Shown in pieces: positions 1-5,992 of a stretch of DNA of 5,998 nucleotides. This DNA comes from an uncultured Acidobacteriota bacterium. Its GTDB lineage: Bacteria; Acidobacteriota; Blastocatellia; Pyrinomonadales; Pyrinomonadaceae. The notes beneath the pieces were generated by a model. The model did not search any database. It was given only the letters and a program-made list of their open reading frames with translations, and had not been told where the DNA came from. The stretch spans positions 1 through 5,998 of the forward strand of contig CAMLKY010000147.1 in assembly GCA_946480545.1 (NCBI GenBank), written 5' to 3'. How positions within the stretch are numbered: the first letter of the stretch is position 1; each line of letters starts with the position of its first letter. The translations under genes were made by a program, and so were the position numbers.

Positions 1-46
1 AAGAATTTTTGTTTCGCGTCCTTTCGTGTATTTCCTGGGCAAAAAG

Positions 47-52
47 TATTAT
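47..52 (+). promoter_or_regulatory. Possible -10 element upstream of cobO
   Basis: TATTAT matches the sigma70 -10 consensus at five of six positions, 24 bp before the cobO ATG. No good -35 sequence is found at the right spacing, so this is only a weak suggestion. Nothing else is recognised in bases 1-76. Confidence 0.22.
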
Positions 53-76
53 TCCAGTTGACTGATACTTTGCTGA

Positions 77-658
77 ATGTCCGATACGAAAGAAAAACGC
101 TACAAGTGGCGACGTGAAGACTATCGCGAGAACACAAAAGGTCTCCTGATGGTCAACACCGGTGACGGCAAGGGTAAGACGACTGCCGCTATCGGCGTCG
201 TTGTGCGCGCGGCCGGGCGCGGTTTGAAATGCTGTATCGTGCAGTTCATGAAATCGAAGAACGATCGTTATGGCGAGCATGAATCGCTGGAACAGCTCGG
301 CGTCGAGATCCACACGATGGGTGACGGATTTACCTGGGATACCAAGGACCCGGCGCAGGACATCAGGACCTCCGAAGAAACGTGGGCATTGTGTCTCGAG
401 AAGATGCGGACTGAAGATTACGATCTTGTCGTTTTCGACGAGCTCGTCTACGTGCTCGATTACAAGTTCCTGGACGTAAATAAACTGCTTGAAGAGATCA
501 AGATGATCCGGGAAAAGCAGCCGCACCTGCACATTATCATGACCGGACGAAACGCCCCTGCGGAGCTTGTCGAAGCGGCGGATCTTGTCACGGAGATGCG
601 CGAAGTGAAACACCCGTTCCACGCCGGTATCTACGCACAGCAGGGAATCGAGTTTTAG
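77..658 (+). CDS. cobO: Corrinoid (cob(I)alamin) adenosyltransferase, CobO/BtuR family
   Basis: A cytoplasmic enzyme that transfers the 5'-deoxyadenosyl group of ATP to the cobalt of reduced cob(I)yrinic acid a,c-diamide or cob(I)alamin, making adenosylcobalamin. The 193-residue product matches the family's usual length (E. coli BtuR is about 196). Visible motifs: a P-loop GDGKGKTT at residues 29-36, typical of this family; GFTWDT at 84-89; a Walker-B-like VVFDEL at 118-123; TGRNAP at 156-161; and the family C-terminus with VTEMREVKHPF at 171-181 and GIEF at the end. The basic N-terminal 20 residues resemble the leader of BtuR. The ATG at 77 gives a start at the expected distance from the P-loop, though no Shine-Dalgarno precedes it. 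pgpA follows after 35 nt. No other B12-synthesis gene is in the window, so a salvage role is possible (inference). The reading frame is intact. Confidence 0.96.
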   Translation: MSDTKEKRYKWRREDYRENTKGLLMVNTGDGKGKTTAAIGVVVRAAGRGLKCCIVQFMKSKNDRYGEHESLEQLGVEIHTMGDGFTWDTKDPAQDIRTSEETWALCLEKMRTEDYDLVVFDELVYVLDYKFLDVNKLLEEIKMIREKQPHLHIIMTGRNAPAELVEAADLVTEMREVKHPFHAGIYAQQGIEF

Positions 659-693
659 TTGTCCGCCTGGCTATTGGGCGTTGGTCCCGCAAA

Positions 694-1251
694 ATGACAA
701 AAGGACAAGTCGAGAAACGAAAGCCGAGCGGTTTGCTCGATCATATTTCTCTGGTCGTGACTACTTGCGGAGTCGGTTATCTGCCGCTTGCACCCGGGAC
801 CTGGGGATCGCTGCTCGCTGTCGGGTTCTACGCGTTACTGGCAAATCTATTCGGTTCGTTTCGATATACGCCAAGCCTCGAGGCGCCCGAGGCCATTGTC
901 GCGGTAATACACGCCGTGATCTTGTTCGCGCTGCTGATCTACATTCTTCTCGGCATCTGGGCGGCGGATCGTTCTATTGAACTGCTCGGCAACAGCGACG
1001 CATCCGAAGCGGTGGTCGATGAAGTCATCGGGCAACTGATCGTTTTTTTATTCATTCCCTTCACGTCATCGTGGTTACTCATAGGTGCCGCGTTTCTTCT
1101 GTTTCGATTGTTCGATATCTGGAAGCCCTACCCGATCGATTACCTGCAAGAGCTTCCCGGGGGCATCGGTGTCTGTGCTGATGATATGCTCGCCGGCGTC
1201 TACGCGGGAGTTTGCCTCTCCATTATCTACGCAGTAACGTTGTACGTATGA
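694..1251 (+). CDS. pgpA: Phosphatidylglycerophosphatase A (PgpA family)
   Basis: An integral membrane phosphatase that removes the phosphate from phosphatidylglycerophosphate to give phosphatidylglycerol, the last step in that branch of phospholipid synthesis. The 185-residue protein has the PgpA signature blocks in order: G-GYLPLAPGTWGS around residues 26-39, DEVIGQ at 109-114, FRLFDIWKPYPI at 137-148 and GGIGVCADDMLAG at 156-168, with the conserved acidic pairs D109/E110 and D163/D164. Hydrophobic segments lie at about 38-54, 70-90, 111-135 and 165-183. About 25 residues at 52-76 between the first two segments are of a less conserved kind. Start: ATG at 694, without a Shine-Dalgarno, 35 nt after cobO. 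Its TGA overlaps the next gene's ATG, suggesting translational coupling. It is probably part of the same transcript as cobO. Confidence 0.93.
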   Translation: MTKGQVEKRKPSGLLDHISLVVTTCGVGYLPLAPGTWGSLLAVGFYALLANLFGSFRYTPSLEAPEAIVAVIHAVILFALLIYILLGIWAADRSIELLGNSDASEAVVDEVIGQLIVFLFIPFTSSWLLIGAAFLLFRLFDIWKPYPIDYLQELPGGIGVCADDMLAGVYAGVCLSIIYAVTLYV

Positions 1252-1970
1252 TCATTCACGTACTGCCGGGCGACGCTCAAACCGAAGAATTTCGAAAGAC
1301 GGGCATCGAAGGTGACGTCGTTGTGTGTCGCGAGGCGCTTATCGACGGCGATGTCCGTGCCGGATCATTGGATGAGTTCTGGCGTGTGCGTGAGCAGTAT
1401 CTGACAACCGAATATCCGGAAGCACCCCGGAGTTATCGCGACTCGGTCGTCTCGGAATTTGAGAAGCTGCTTGATCTTCCAGCGAGCGCCGAGGTCAATC
1501 TCTGGTTCGAATACGAGTTGTTCTGCCACGTAAACATGTGGTTCTGCGTCTGGCTTCTTCGTGATAGTGCGGCGGAAGTTAGTCGTGTTGCACCGATCAC
1601 CCAAAAGAAGGATCGGACTTGGGACGGTTTTGCGGGCTTGTCCGCGGAGAGTCTACGAGTGTGCTACTCCGAGCGCATTAAATTCTTTGACCGCGACATC
1701 CAACTCGGAGCCGATCTTTGGACAGCATTTCAGTCGCGCGATTACGCGCGCCTTCGTGAGCTTTCACATGCCGAGTCGGCCTGCTTTCCATATTTGAAAG
1801 AGGCGTGCGAAGCCGAGATCGAAAAAGAAACTCGTCCGCACCAGGTTCTTTTGGAACTGCAAAATGAGGGACTGACCGGATTCGATGAGACCTTCGCCGC
1901 CTTTCGCGAACGGGCGGGTGTTTACGGATTCGGCGACGCTCAGGTCCGGAAGCTTATTGACCGCGGCTAA
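1248..1970 (+). CDS. DUF1835-domain protein of unknown function
   Basis: A 240-residue soluble protein with no signal peptide or membrane helix. Its N-terminal half resembles the DUF1835 family: HVLPGD at residues 4-9, VVCREALIDGDV at 25-36, and the aromatic-rich block LWFEYELFCHVNMWF at 85-99. The C-terminal part (about 150-240), with LWTAF, FPYLKEA and a short helical tail, resembles the small DUF3658 domain often found behind DUF1835; this second assignment is tentative. The function of the family is not established, and none is proposed here. The start is taken as ATG 1248, which overlaps the pgpA stop as ATGA and puts HVLPGD at the usual place. A TTG 36 nt upstream in the same frame lies inside pgpA and is less likely. 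The 3' end overlaps the convergent corA by 17 bp. Confidence 0.85.
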   Translation: MIIHVLPGDAQTEEFRKTGIEGDVVVCREALIDGDVRAGSLDEFWRVREQYLTTEYPEAPRSYRDSVVSEFEKLLDLPASAEVNLWFEYELFCHVNMWFCVWLLRDSAAEVSRVAPITQKKDRTWDGFAGLSAESLRVCYSERIKFFDRDIQLGADLWTAFQSRDYARLRELSHAESACFPYLKEACEAEIEKETRPHQVLLELQNEGLTGFDETFAAFRERAGVYGFGDAQVRKLIDRG

Positions 1971-3015
1971 TCTCTTTCTCTTCGTCAGACCGGTTTTCTA
2001 TCACGGCTATTGGATCTTCCCTCTGAAAGATCCATCCGCGCCGCCAGAAGTAGATTAGTAACACAATCGTAACGATCGCCATAACACCCAGGGTGAGGTA
2101 GTAACCATTCGCCGTTCTCAGCTCCGGCATGTTCTCGAAGTTCATTCCATAGATCCCTGCTATCAGGCTAAGCGGCAGGATGATCGCCGACACGACGGCA
2201 AGCGTCTTCATCACGTCGTTCGTTTTCGTGGCTATCACCGAGAAATGTATGTCGAATAGCCCGTTGATCAGATCGCGGTAGCCCTCGGCGAGATCCGAAA
2301 TACGCTGCAGGTGGTCGTGCACGTCCCGAAAGAAGGGAAGAATGTTTGTCGGGATCTGCGGGAACTCCCCACGCGAGACACGATAAAGCACGTCGAGCTG
2401 GCGCGCCGATATCCGTCGAAGCCGCGCGACGGAACGCCTCACAGTCATAATGTCCTGAAGTATGGTGTTGCCGCCCTTCTTCATCTCGAAAACGCGTTCT
2501 TCCAGATCGTTGATCGCGGTATCGAAGTCATCGACCACCGGCATGTAGAGATCGACAAGTTGATCCAGGATCTGATGAAGCAAATACGCGGGACCGCGCT
2601 GGCACACGAACGGGCTGATCCGAACCTGCTGCTTGACGGCTTTGATACTTCTAAATCGTTCGACGTGGAACGTCACGACGAAATTGTCCCCGAGATATCC
2701 GTCGAGCTCCTTGGTTACAAAATTCGAAAAGCTCGTTTCCTGCGGTCTGATGCCGTGGACTATGAAGTATAGGTAATTCGGAAAGGCTTCGATCTTCGGC
2801 TGGTTGCGCGTCTCGATACAGTCTTCGACCGTCAGCGGATGGAACTTGAATACGTTGAGAAGCAGGTCCTTCGCGGCTTCGATCTGTTCCGGTGTTTCGG
2901 CGAGGAGATCGACCCAGACGACGTTTTGTTTATCGGCGAGAAGACCCGGTAGTTCATCCGTTGAAGTTATAGTTTCGGCCGCGTCGCTACCGTTTCGATA
3001 GAGGAGAATTTCCAT
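1954..3015 (-). CDS. corA: CorA-family Mg2+/Co2+ channel protein
   Basis: A pentameric inner-membrane divalent-cation channel of the 2-TM-GxN type, mainly for Mg2+ uptake. The 353-residue length is usual. A large cytoplasmic N-terminal domain (about 1-265) includes HPLTVEDCIETRNQPKIE at 59-76, with the family's LTVED-type motif, and long charged helices from about 150 to 265. Two C-terminal membrane helices follow (about 271-289 and 304-325), with the diagnostic YGMNF at 289-293 (GMN at 290-292) and the periplasmic loop ENMPEL at 294-299. A basic FWRRGW closes TM2. After it comes an unusually long acidic tail of about 25 residues, whose last codons overlap the DUF1835 gene on the other strand. 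Start: ATG at 3015-3013, with no Shine-Dalgarno. A sigma70-like promoter lies upstream at 3060-3088. Substrate preference among Mg2+, Co2+ and Ni2+ cannot be read from the sequence. Confidence 0.95.
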   Translation of the reverse strand: MEILLYRNGSDAAETITSTDELPGLLADKQNVVWVDLLAETPEQIEAAKDLLLNVFKFHPLTVEDCIETRNQPKIEAFPNYLYFIVHGIRPQETSFSNFVTKELDGYLGDNFVVTFHVERFRSIKAVKQQVRISPFVCQRGPAYLLHQILDQLVDLYMPVVDDFDTAINDLEERVFEMKKGGNTILQDIMTVRRSVARLRRISARQLDVLYRVSRGEFPQIPTNILPFFRDVHDHLQRISDLAEGYRDLINGLFDIHFSVIATKTNDVMKTLAVVSAIILPLSLIAGIYGMNFENMPELRTANGYYLTLGVMAIVTIVLLIYFWRRGWIFQREDPIAVIENRSDEEKEISRGQ

Positions 3016-3048
3016 GCTTTAGTGCGGTTCACGTCGCAGAGGCGGCGA

Positions 3049-3078
3049 TTCAGAATCAAATCATACATATGCTAATCT
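3049..3078 (+). promoter_or_regulatory. Possible weak promoter of the ABC exporter genes
   Basis: The divergent intergenic region is only 76 bp, so a forward promoter should lie here or inside corA. The best candidate is TTCAGA (3049-3054), an 18-bp spacer and TAATCT (3073-3078) preceded by an extended -10 TGC at 3070-3072. It would leave a very short leader before the ATG at 3092, and it lies on top of the corA promoter. The match is weak. Confidence 0.25.
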
Positions 3079-3088
3079 TTGACGGCAA
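3060..3088 (-). promoter_or_regulatory. Predicted sigma70-type promoter of corA
   Basis: Read on the minus strand, TTGCCG (3088-3083) and TATGAT (3065-3060) are separated by exactly 17 bp. They match the -35 and -10 consensus at four and five of six positions. Transcription would begin near 3053 and leave a 5' leader of roughly 38 nt before the corA ATG. The site is seen in sequence only; its use is inferred. Confidence 0.5.
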
Positions 3089-3091
3089 CTA

Positions 3092-4009
3092 ATGACGGAA
3101 AAGAACGTTACACTGCGCGTCGCAAACGTTTCGAAACGGTTCGGCGACTTTTCGGCCGTCGAGGATCTGAGCTTCGAAGTGCAGGCGGGACGCGTCTTCG
3201 GCTTCCTCGGGCCCAACGGCGCCGGGAAGACAACGACAATTCGAATGATCGTCGGGATAACTGTTCCCGACGAAGGGTCGATCGAACTGTTTGGTCAAAA
3301 GATGTCATCGGCTCTGCAGGATCGAATCGGCTATCTACCCGAAGAGCGCGGGCTGTACAAGAAGCTGAAGATCGCTGACCAACTGCGATACTTTGCTGCG
3401 CTGAAAGGTCTCTCCTCGTCGGAGGCTGACAAACGGATGGACTTCTGGCTTGACCGTATGGGACTCGGCGAGTGGAAGGGTAAGAAGACCACCGACCTGT
3501 CGAAGGGAATGCAGCAAAAGATCCAGTTCATCTCGACGGTGATGCACGATCCCGATCTGTTGATCCTCGACGAACCGTTCTCCGGCCTCGATCCGATAAA
3601 TGTCGAATTTCTGATCAATGTAATATCCGAATTCAAGACTCGCGAAAAGACGATCATCTTCTCGACGCATCTGATGGAGACGGCGGAGAAGCTTTGTAAC
3701 GACATTCTATTGATCGATAAGTCCCGGAAGGTCGTCGCCGGCAGCTTGCGCGAAGTGAAAGAGAGTTACGGCCGTAACCTGATCGCGTTGCGTGCCAGCG
3801 GTGGAGAGAGCGTTCTCAACGACGCGGCCGTAGTCGCGAAAACGACCGTACATGCCGACGAGATGATAGTACATCTGACAAACGGCATCGATCCGCAGGC
3901 GCTTCTTCGACGGCTTATCGATTCGGGCGCGACGATCTCGAAATTCGAAAAGGTCGAAGCGAGTCTGAACGATATCTTCATCGACAAGGTCAAGCCCAGT
4001 GAGAGATGA
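3092..4009 (+). CDS. ABC-2 type exporter ATP-binding protein, NatA-like
   Basis: The cytoplasmic ATPase subunit that powers an ABC-2 exporter; the partner is the permease encoded next. Over 305 residues the motifs are: Walker A GPNGAGKTT at 40-48, signature LSKGMQQKIQ at 136-145, Walker B LLILDEP at 156-162 with the catalytic E161, D-loop SGLDP at 164-168 and H-loop histidine H193 in STHLME. The Q-loop position reads GYLPEERGLY (80-89), with Glu where Gln is canonical; this is usual for the NatA/YhaQ-like subgroup rather than a defect. A C-terminal extension (about 215-300) resembles the DUF4162 domain of that subgroup. The start at ATG 3092 has no Shine-Dalgarno. The last three codons and the TGA are formed by a heptamer tandem repeat. 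The NatA homology suggests Na+ extrusion, but subgroup members have diverse or unknown substrates, so no symbol is assigned. Confidence 0.93.
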   Translation: MTEKNVTLRVANVSKRFGDFSAVEDLSFEVQAGRVFGFLGPNGAGKTTTIRMIVGITVPDEGSIELFGQKMSSALQDRIGYLPEERGLYKKLKIADQLRYFAALKGLSSSEADKRMDFWLDRMGLGEWKGKKTTDLSKGMQQKIQFISTVMHDPDLLILDEPFSGLDPINVEFLINVISEFKTREKTIIFSTHLMETAEKLCNDILLIDKSRKVVAGSLREVKESYGRNLIALRASGGESVLNDAAVVAKTTVHADEMIVHLTNGIDPQALLRRLIDSGATISKFEKVEASLNDIFIDKVKPSER

Positions 4010-4031
4010 GAAATGAGAGCTGAGAAATGAG
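4000..4031 (+). repeat. Degenerate 7-bp tandem repeat (TGAGARM-like, about 4.6 copies)
   Basis: Successive 7-bp units read TGAGAGA (4000-4006), TGAGAAA (4007-4013), TGAGAGC (4014-4020), TGAGAAA (4021-4027) and TGAG (4028-4031). The second and fourth units with their following TGAG make exact 11-bp copies 14 bp apart. The array starts inside the last codons of the ABC ATPase and provides its stop codon (TGA 4007-4009). A similar unit pair occurs inverted at about 4095-4108. Confidence 0.8.
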
Positions 4032-4106
4032 CGGACGCATGTTGATTGCGGAGATCAAGACAGCAAAGTCCGGAAGTTGACCGATGCAGCGTCCGTTCTC
4101 ATTTCT
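4023..4106. repeat. Inverted repeat between ATPase and permease genes
   Basis: Left-arm bases 4023-4031 (AGAAATGAG) pair with 4098-4106, and 4032-4038 (CGGACGC) pair with 4089-4095. This makes a 16-bp stem broken only by a two-base bulge (4096-4097), with a 50-nt intervening sequence. The right arm ends 11 nt before the permease ATG. It lacks a run of T after the stem, so it does not look like an intrinsic terminator. It could be a small dispersed palindromic repeat or an mRNA hairpin that lowers permease translation relative to the ATPase; both readings are inference. Confidence 0.7.
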
Positions 4107-4117
4107 TACTTAGCCGT

Positions 4118-4570
4118 ATGCGAAAATTTTTGGCCGTAGTAAAACACGAGTATAAAAAGGTCGTCCTGAAATGGTCGTTCCTGATCGGAACGCTGCTGCT
4201 GCCGTTTCTCGCCGCGTGTTTCGCAGTAGTGCCCGCCATCATTTTCTCGCTTAAAGGTGATCCGACGCGCATTGTCGTCGTCGATCTTTCAGGCAAGGTC
4301 GAGTCACGGCTGCGTTCGAACCTCTCGGCTTCGAAGATGGAGGAACGCGCTCGTAAGGCCGCCGCCGAGTCGCTGAAGGACCTCTCGCCATCGCAGGAAG
4401 AGCAGATGAAGCGCGGCACCGAACAATTTGCCGAGGGTTTTGAGTTCATCGATTATCCGGATGCAAAGACCTTGACCGGATCCGAGGTCGAGGAAACGCG
4501 CCGCGAGCTCGCCGACATGATAGTTCGGGACGAGATCGACGCGTATCTCATTGTCCCGGCGACTTTGTAA
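4118..4570 (+). CDS. 5' part of NatB-like permease gene (premature stop)
   Basis: The 150-residue open frame begins MRKFLAVVKHEYKK, the typical cytoplasmic start of NatB-like permeases. A membrane helix follows at about residues 20-45, then a mainly charged, hydrophilic stretch that belongs to the external domain. The last residues before the break, DAYLIVP, are family-like. The final four codons (GCG ACT TTG TAA) are out-of-frame reading. Alone it would be a single-pass protein without the permease core. Confidence 0.75.
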   Translation: MRKFLAVVKHEYKKVVLKWSFLIGTLLLPFLAACFAVVPAIIFSLKGDPTRIVVVDLSGKVESRLRSNLSASKMEERARKAAAESLKDLSPSQEEQMKRGTEQFAEGFEFIDYPDAKTLTGSEVEETRRELADMIVRDEIDAYLIVPATL

Positions 4571-5430
4571 CGAACGACACTTTTCGCGACGCCCTGAACG
4601 ATGCCGTGCGCAGTCAGCGATTGGCCGACGCCAGCATCAGCGAAGAACGGCTCGAAGAGATGGGCCGGCCGGTAAAGTTTGATTCCAAGGGGATCGACGA
4701 ACGCGGCGAGGAGCGCGATGGCGGCGGAACGTTCATCGCGTCGTTCCTGATCGGATTGATGATCTACATCACGCTGGCGATCTACGGTCAGGCGATCATG
4801 GGTGCGGTCGTCGAGGAAAAGGAGACGCGGATTGCGGAGATCCTTTTCTCGTCGGCAAGTCCGTTTCAGTTGATGATGGGAAAGCTGGTCGGAGTCGGGC
4901 TTGCCGGCCTGACGCAGCTCTCGATCTGGGTAGTGTCGGCAGCTGCGATCATTAGCGCCATCGCCCTGCAGTCTGACCTTGGCGCGATCGTTGGTGCGAT
5001 CCCCTCGATCTCGCCGCTGATGATCGTTTACTTCCTAATATTTTTCCTGCTGGGATTTTTTATTTATGCGTCCATCTTTGCTCTGATCGGCTCGATGGTG
5101 ACAACAGTCCAGGAGGGCGGTCAGTTCGCATTTCCACCGGTGATGATCATGCTCATCGGTTTTTATTTCAGCTTCGCGGTCGTGCGCGATCCCAGCTCAT
5201 CGCTTTCGTTCTGGGTGTCGATAGCTCCGTTCTTCGCTCCGATAACGATGCCCGTGAGAATACTTTCGGAGATGCCGCCATTCTGGCAGATCGGTCTTTC
5301 GTTTCTCGTCAATATCGCTGCGATCGCGGGTCTCGTCTGGCTCGCGTCGCGTGTGTATCGCGTTGGGATGCTGATGTACGGCAAACGAGCCACTTTGCCT
5401 GAGGTTTGGAAGTGGATCAGACAGGCGTGA
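4555..5430 (+). CDS. 3' part of NatB-like permease gene (out of frame with the 5' part)
   Basis: This frame reads PGDFVTNDTFRDALNDAV onward, the end of the external domain, then hydrophobic segments. In window coordinates these are approximately 4732-4800, 4900-4970, 5010-5095, 5125-5185, 5210-5260 and 5285-5360. The conserved cytoplasmic loop GAVVEEKETRIAEILFSSASPFQLMMGK (about 4801-4884), typical of ABC-2 permeases of this group, is intact. The first possible in-frame start is GTG 4606, with no Shine-Dalgarno, so independent translation is doubtful. An automatic caller would probably report 4606-5430 as a separate gene. Confidence 0.75.
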   Translation, partial: PGDFVTNDTFRDALNDAVRSQRLADASISEERLEEMGRPVKFDSKGIDERGEERDGGGTFIASFLIGLMIYITLAIYGQAIMGAVVEEKETRIAEILFSSASPFQLMMGKLVGVGLAGLTQLSIWVVSAAAIISAIALQSDLGAIVGAIPSISPLMIVYFLIFFLLGFFIYASIFALIGSMVTTVQEGGQFAFPPVMIMLIGFYFSFAVVRDPSSSLSFWVSIAPFFAPITMPVRILSEMPPFWQIGLSFLVNIAAIAGLVWLASRVYRVGMLMYGKRATLPEVWKWIRQA

Positions 5431-5437
5431 GTGGCGA

Positions 5438-5992
5438 ATGAGTCTTGAGATCGAAAAGAAGTACAGGCTATCCGCGGAACGAGTGGACGGTGTGGTCAGG
5501 CGCCTGGAACAGCTCGGTGCTGTTTTCGACGGCGAAGATGTCGAAGAGAACACCATCTTTGGAGGCCCGCTGCTTGAACAGTCCGGTGCGATCATCCGCA
5601 TTCGAAGGACGCCGAAGCGGTCACTTCTCACATTCAAACGCAGGGTCCCGGATGACTCCGATATAAAACACCAGATCGAATACGAGACCGAGGTTTCGGA
5701 TGCGGATAAGACTCGCGAGATCGTTAAGGAGCTGGGACTTTCACCAAAGCTCGTCTACGAGAAGCGAAGAAAGACCTGGCGCCTGGACGATGTTGAAGTC
5801 GTGATCGACGAGCTGCCCTTTGGAGTCTACATGGAGATCGAGGGAGACATTCGATCGATCCGGGATGCCGAGGAAAAACTGGAGATCACAGATATCGAGA
5901 CGGAAACAGAGACGTACCCCAGCCTGACGCTGCGATTGGGAGAGAAGGTTGGCGAAGTCGTCGAGGCGCGATTTAGTCCGCCGGAGAAGTGA
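5438..5992 (+). CDS. CYTH-domain protein (class IV adenylate cyclase / triphosphate tunnel phosphohydrolase family)
   Basis: A 184-residue soluble protein of the CYTH superfamily, whose members bind triphosphates inside an eight-stranded beta tunnel and act as adenylate cyclase, thiamine triphosphatase or inorganic triphosphatase. The defining ExExK motif is present near the N-terminus (E4, E6, K8 in LEIEKKY). Expected charged strand residues follow: RIR at 54-56, TFK at 65-67, EYETEV at 81-86, KRRKTW at 109-114, VVIDELPFG at 121-129 and MEIEG at 132-136. The length is usual for the family. The catalytic activity cannot be told from the sequence; automatic pipelines often label such proteins class IV adenylate cyclase. 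The ATG at 5438 puts ExExK at residues 4-8, as expected. The gene lies 7 nt after the permease stop and is probably co-transcribed with the exporter, although no functional link is known. Confidence 0.9.
   Translation: MSLEIEKKYRLSAERVDGVVRRLEQLGAVFDGEDVEENTIFGGPLLEQSGAIIRIRRTPKRSLLTFKRRVPDDSDIKHQIEYETEVSDADKTREIVKELGLSPKLVYEKRRKTWRLDDVEVVIDELPFGVYMEIEGDIRSIRDAEEKLEITDIETETETYPSLTLRLGEKVGEVVEARFSPPEK

Larger units (their letters stand above)
4118..5430 (+). pseudogene. ABC-2 type exporter permease, NatB-like, interrupted by a frameshift
   Basis: The membrane subunit of the exporter served by the preceding ATPase. The two open frames together make one NatB-like protein: an N-terminal membrane anchor, an external domain, then the remaining membrane helices. 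The forward frame from ATG 4118 runs into TAA at 4568-4570. Stepping back one base near 4555 (GTC, then CCC GGC GAC) restores continuous reading to TGA 5428-5430 and a 437-residue product. No canonical slippery heptamer is seen at the junction. A single lost base, perhaps in the C or G run of CCCGG at 4555-4559, or a longer deletion of 3n+1 bases would explain it; a sequencing error is equally possible. Both halves retain family-like sequence, so any real mutation is recent. ATG 4118 is preferred to the in-frame TTG 4046, which lies in the inverted-repeat region. The CYTH gene follows 7 nt after its stop. Confidence 0.8.

Noticed and set aside
1..76. Cobalamin riboswitch upstream of cobO
   Set aside because: Only 76 bases are available and no B12-box-like conserved segment is recognisable. 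The riboswitch is usually longer than this leader.
2012..2033. Hairpin GGATCTT...AAGATCC as a terminator for the DUF1835 gene
   Set aside because: A 7-bp stem with an 8-nt loop exists, but it lies inside the corA coding region, is not GC-rich and has no T-run on either strand. It is most likely chance.
2311..2772. Forward-strand open frame of 153 codons inside corA
   Set aside because: It lies wholly antisense to a well-conserved corA, and its translation shows no recognisable family motif. It is a shadow frame.
4046..4117. N-terminal extension of the permease from TTG 4046
   Set aside because: It would translate the inverted-repeat region into a low-complexity basic leader. The family-like start MRKFLAVVKHEYKK begins at ATG 4118.
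4553..4570. Programmed -1 ribosomal frameshifting in the permease gene
   Set aside because: The bases GTCCCGGCG do not form a canonical slippery heptamer. The A-site codon GCG shifting to GGC would mispair, and no strong downstream stimulatory stem was noticed.
5197..5637. Minus-strand open frame of 146 codons across the permease/CYTH junction
   Set aside because: It is opposite two recognisable forward coding regions and has an arginine- and serine-rich composition typical of antisense reading.
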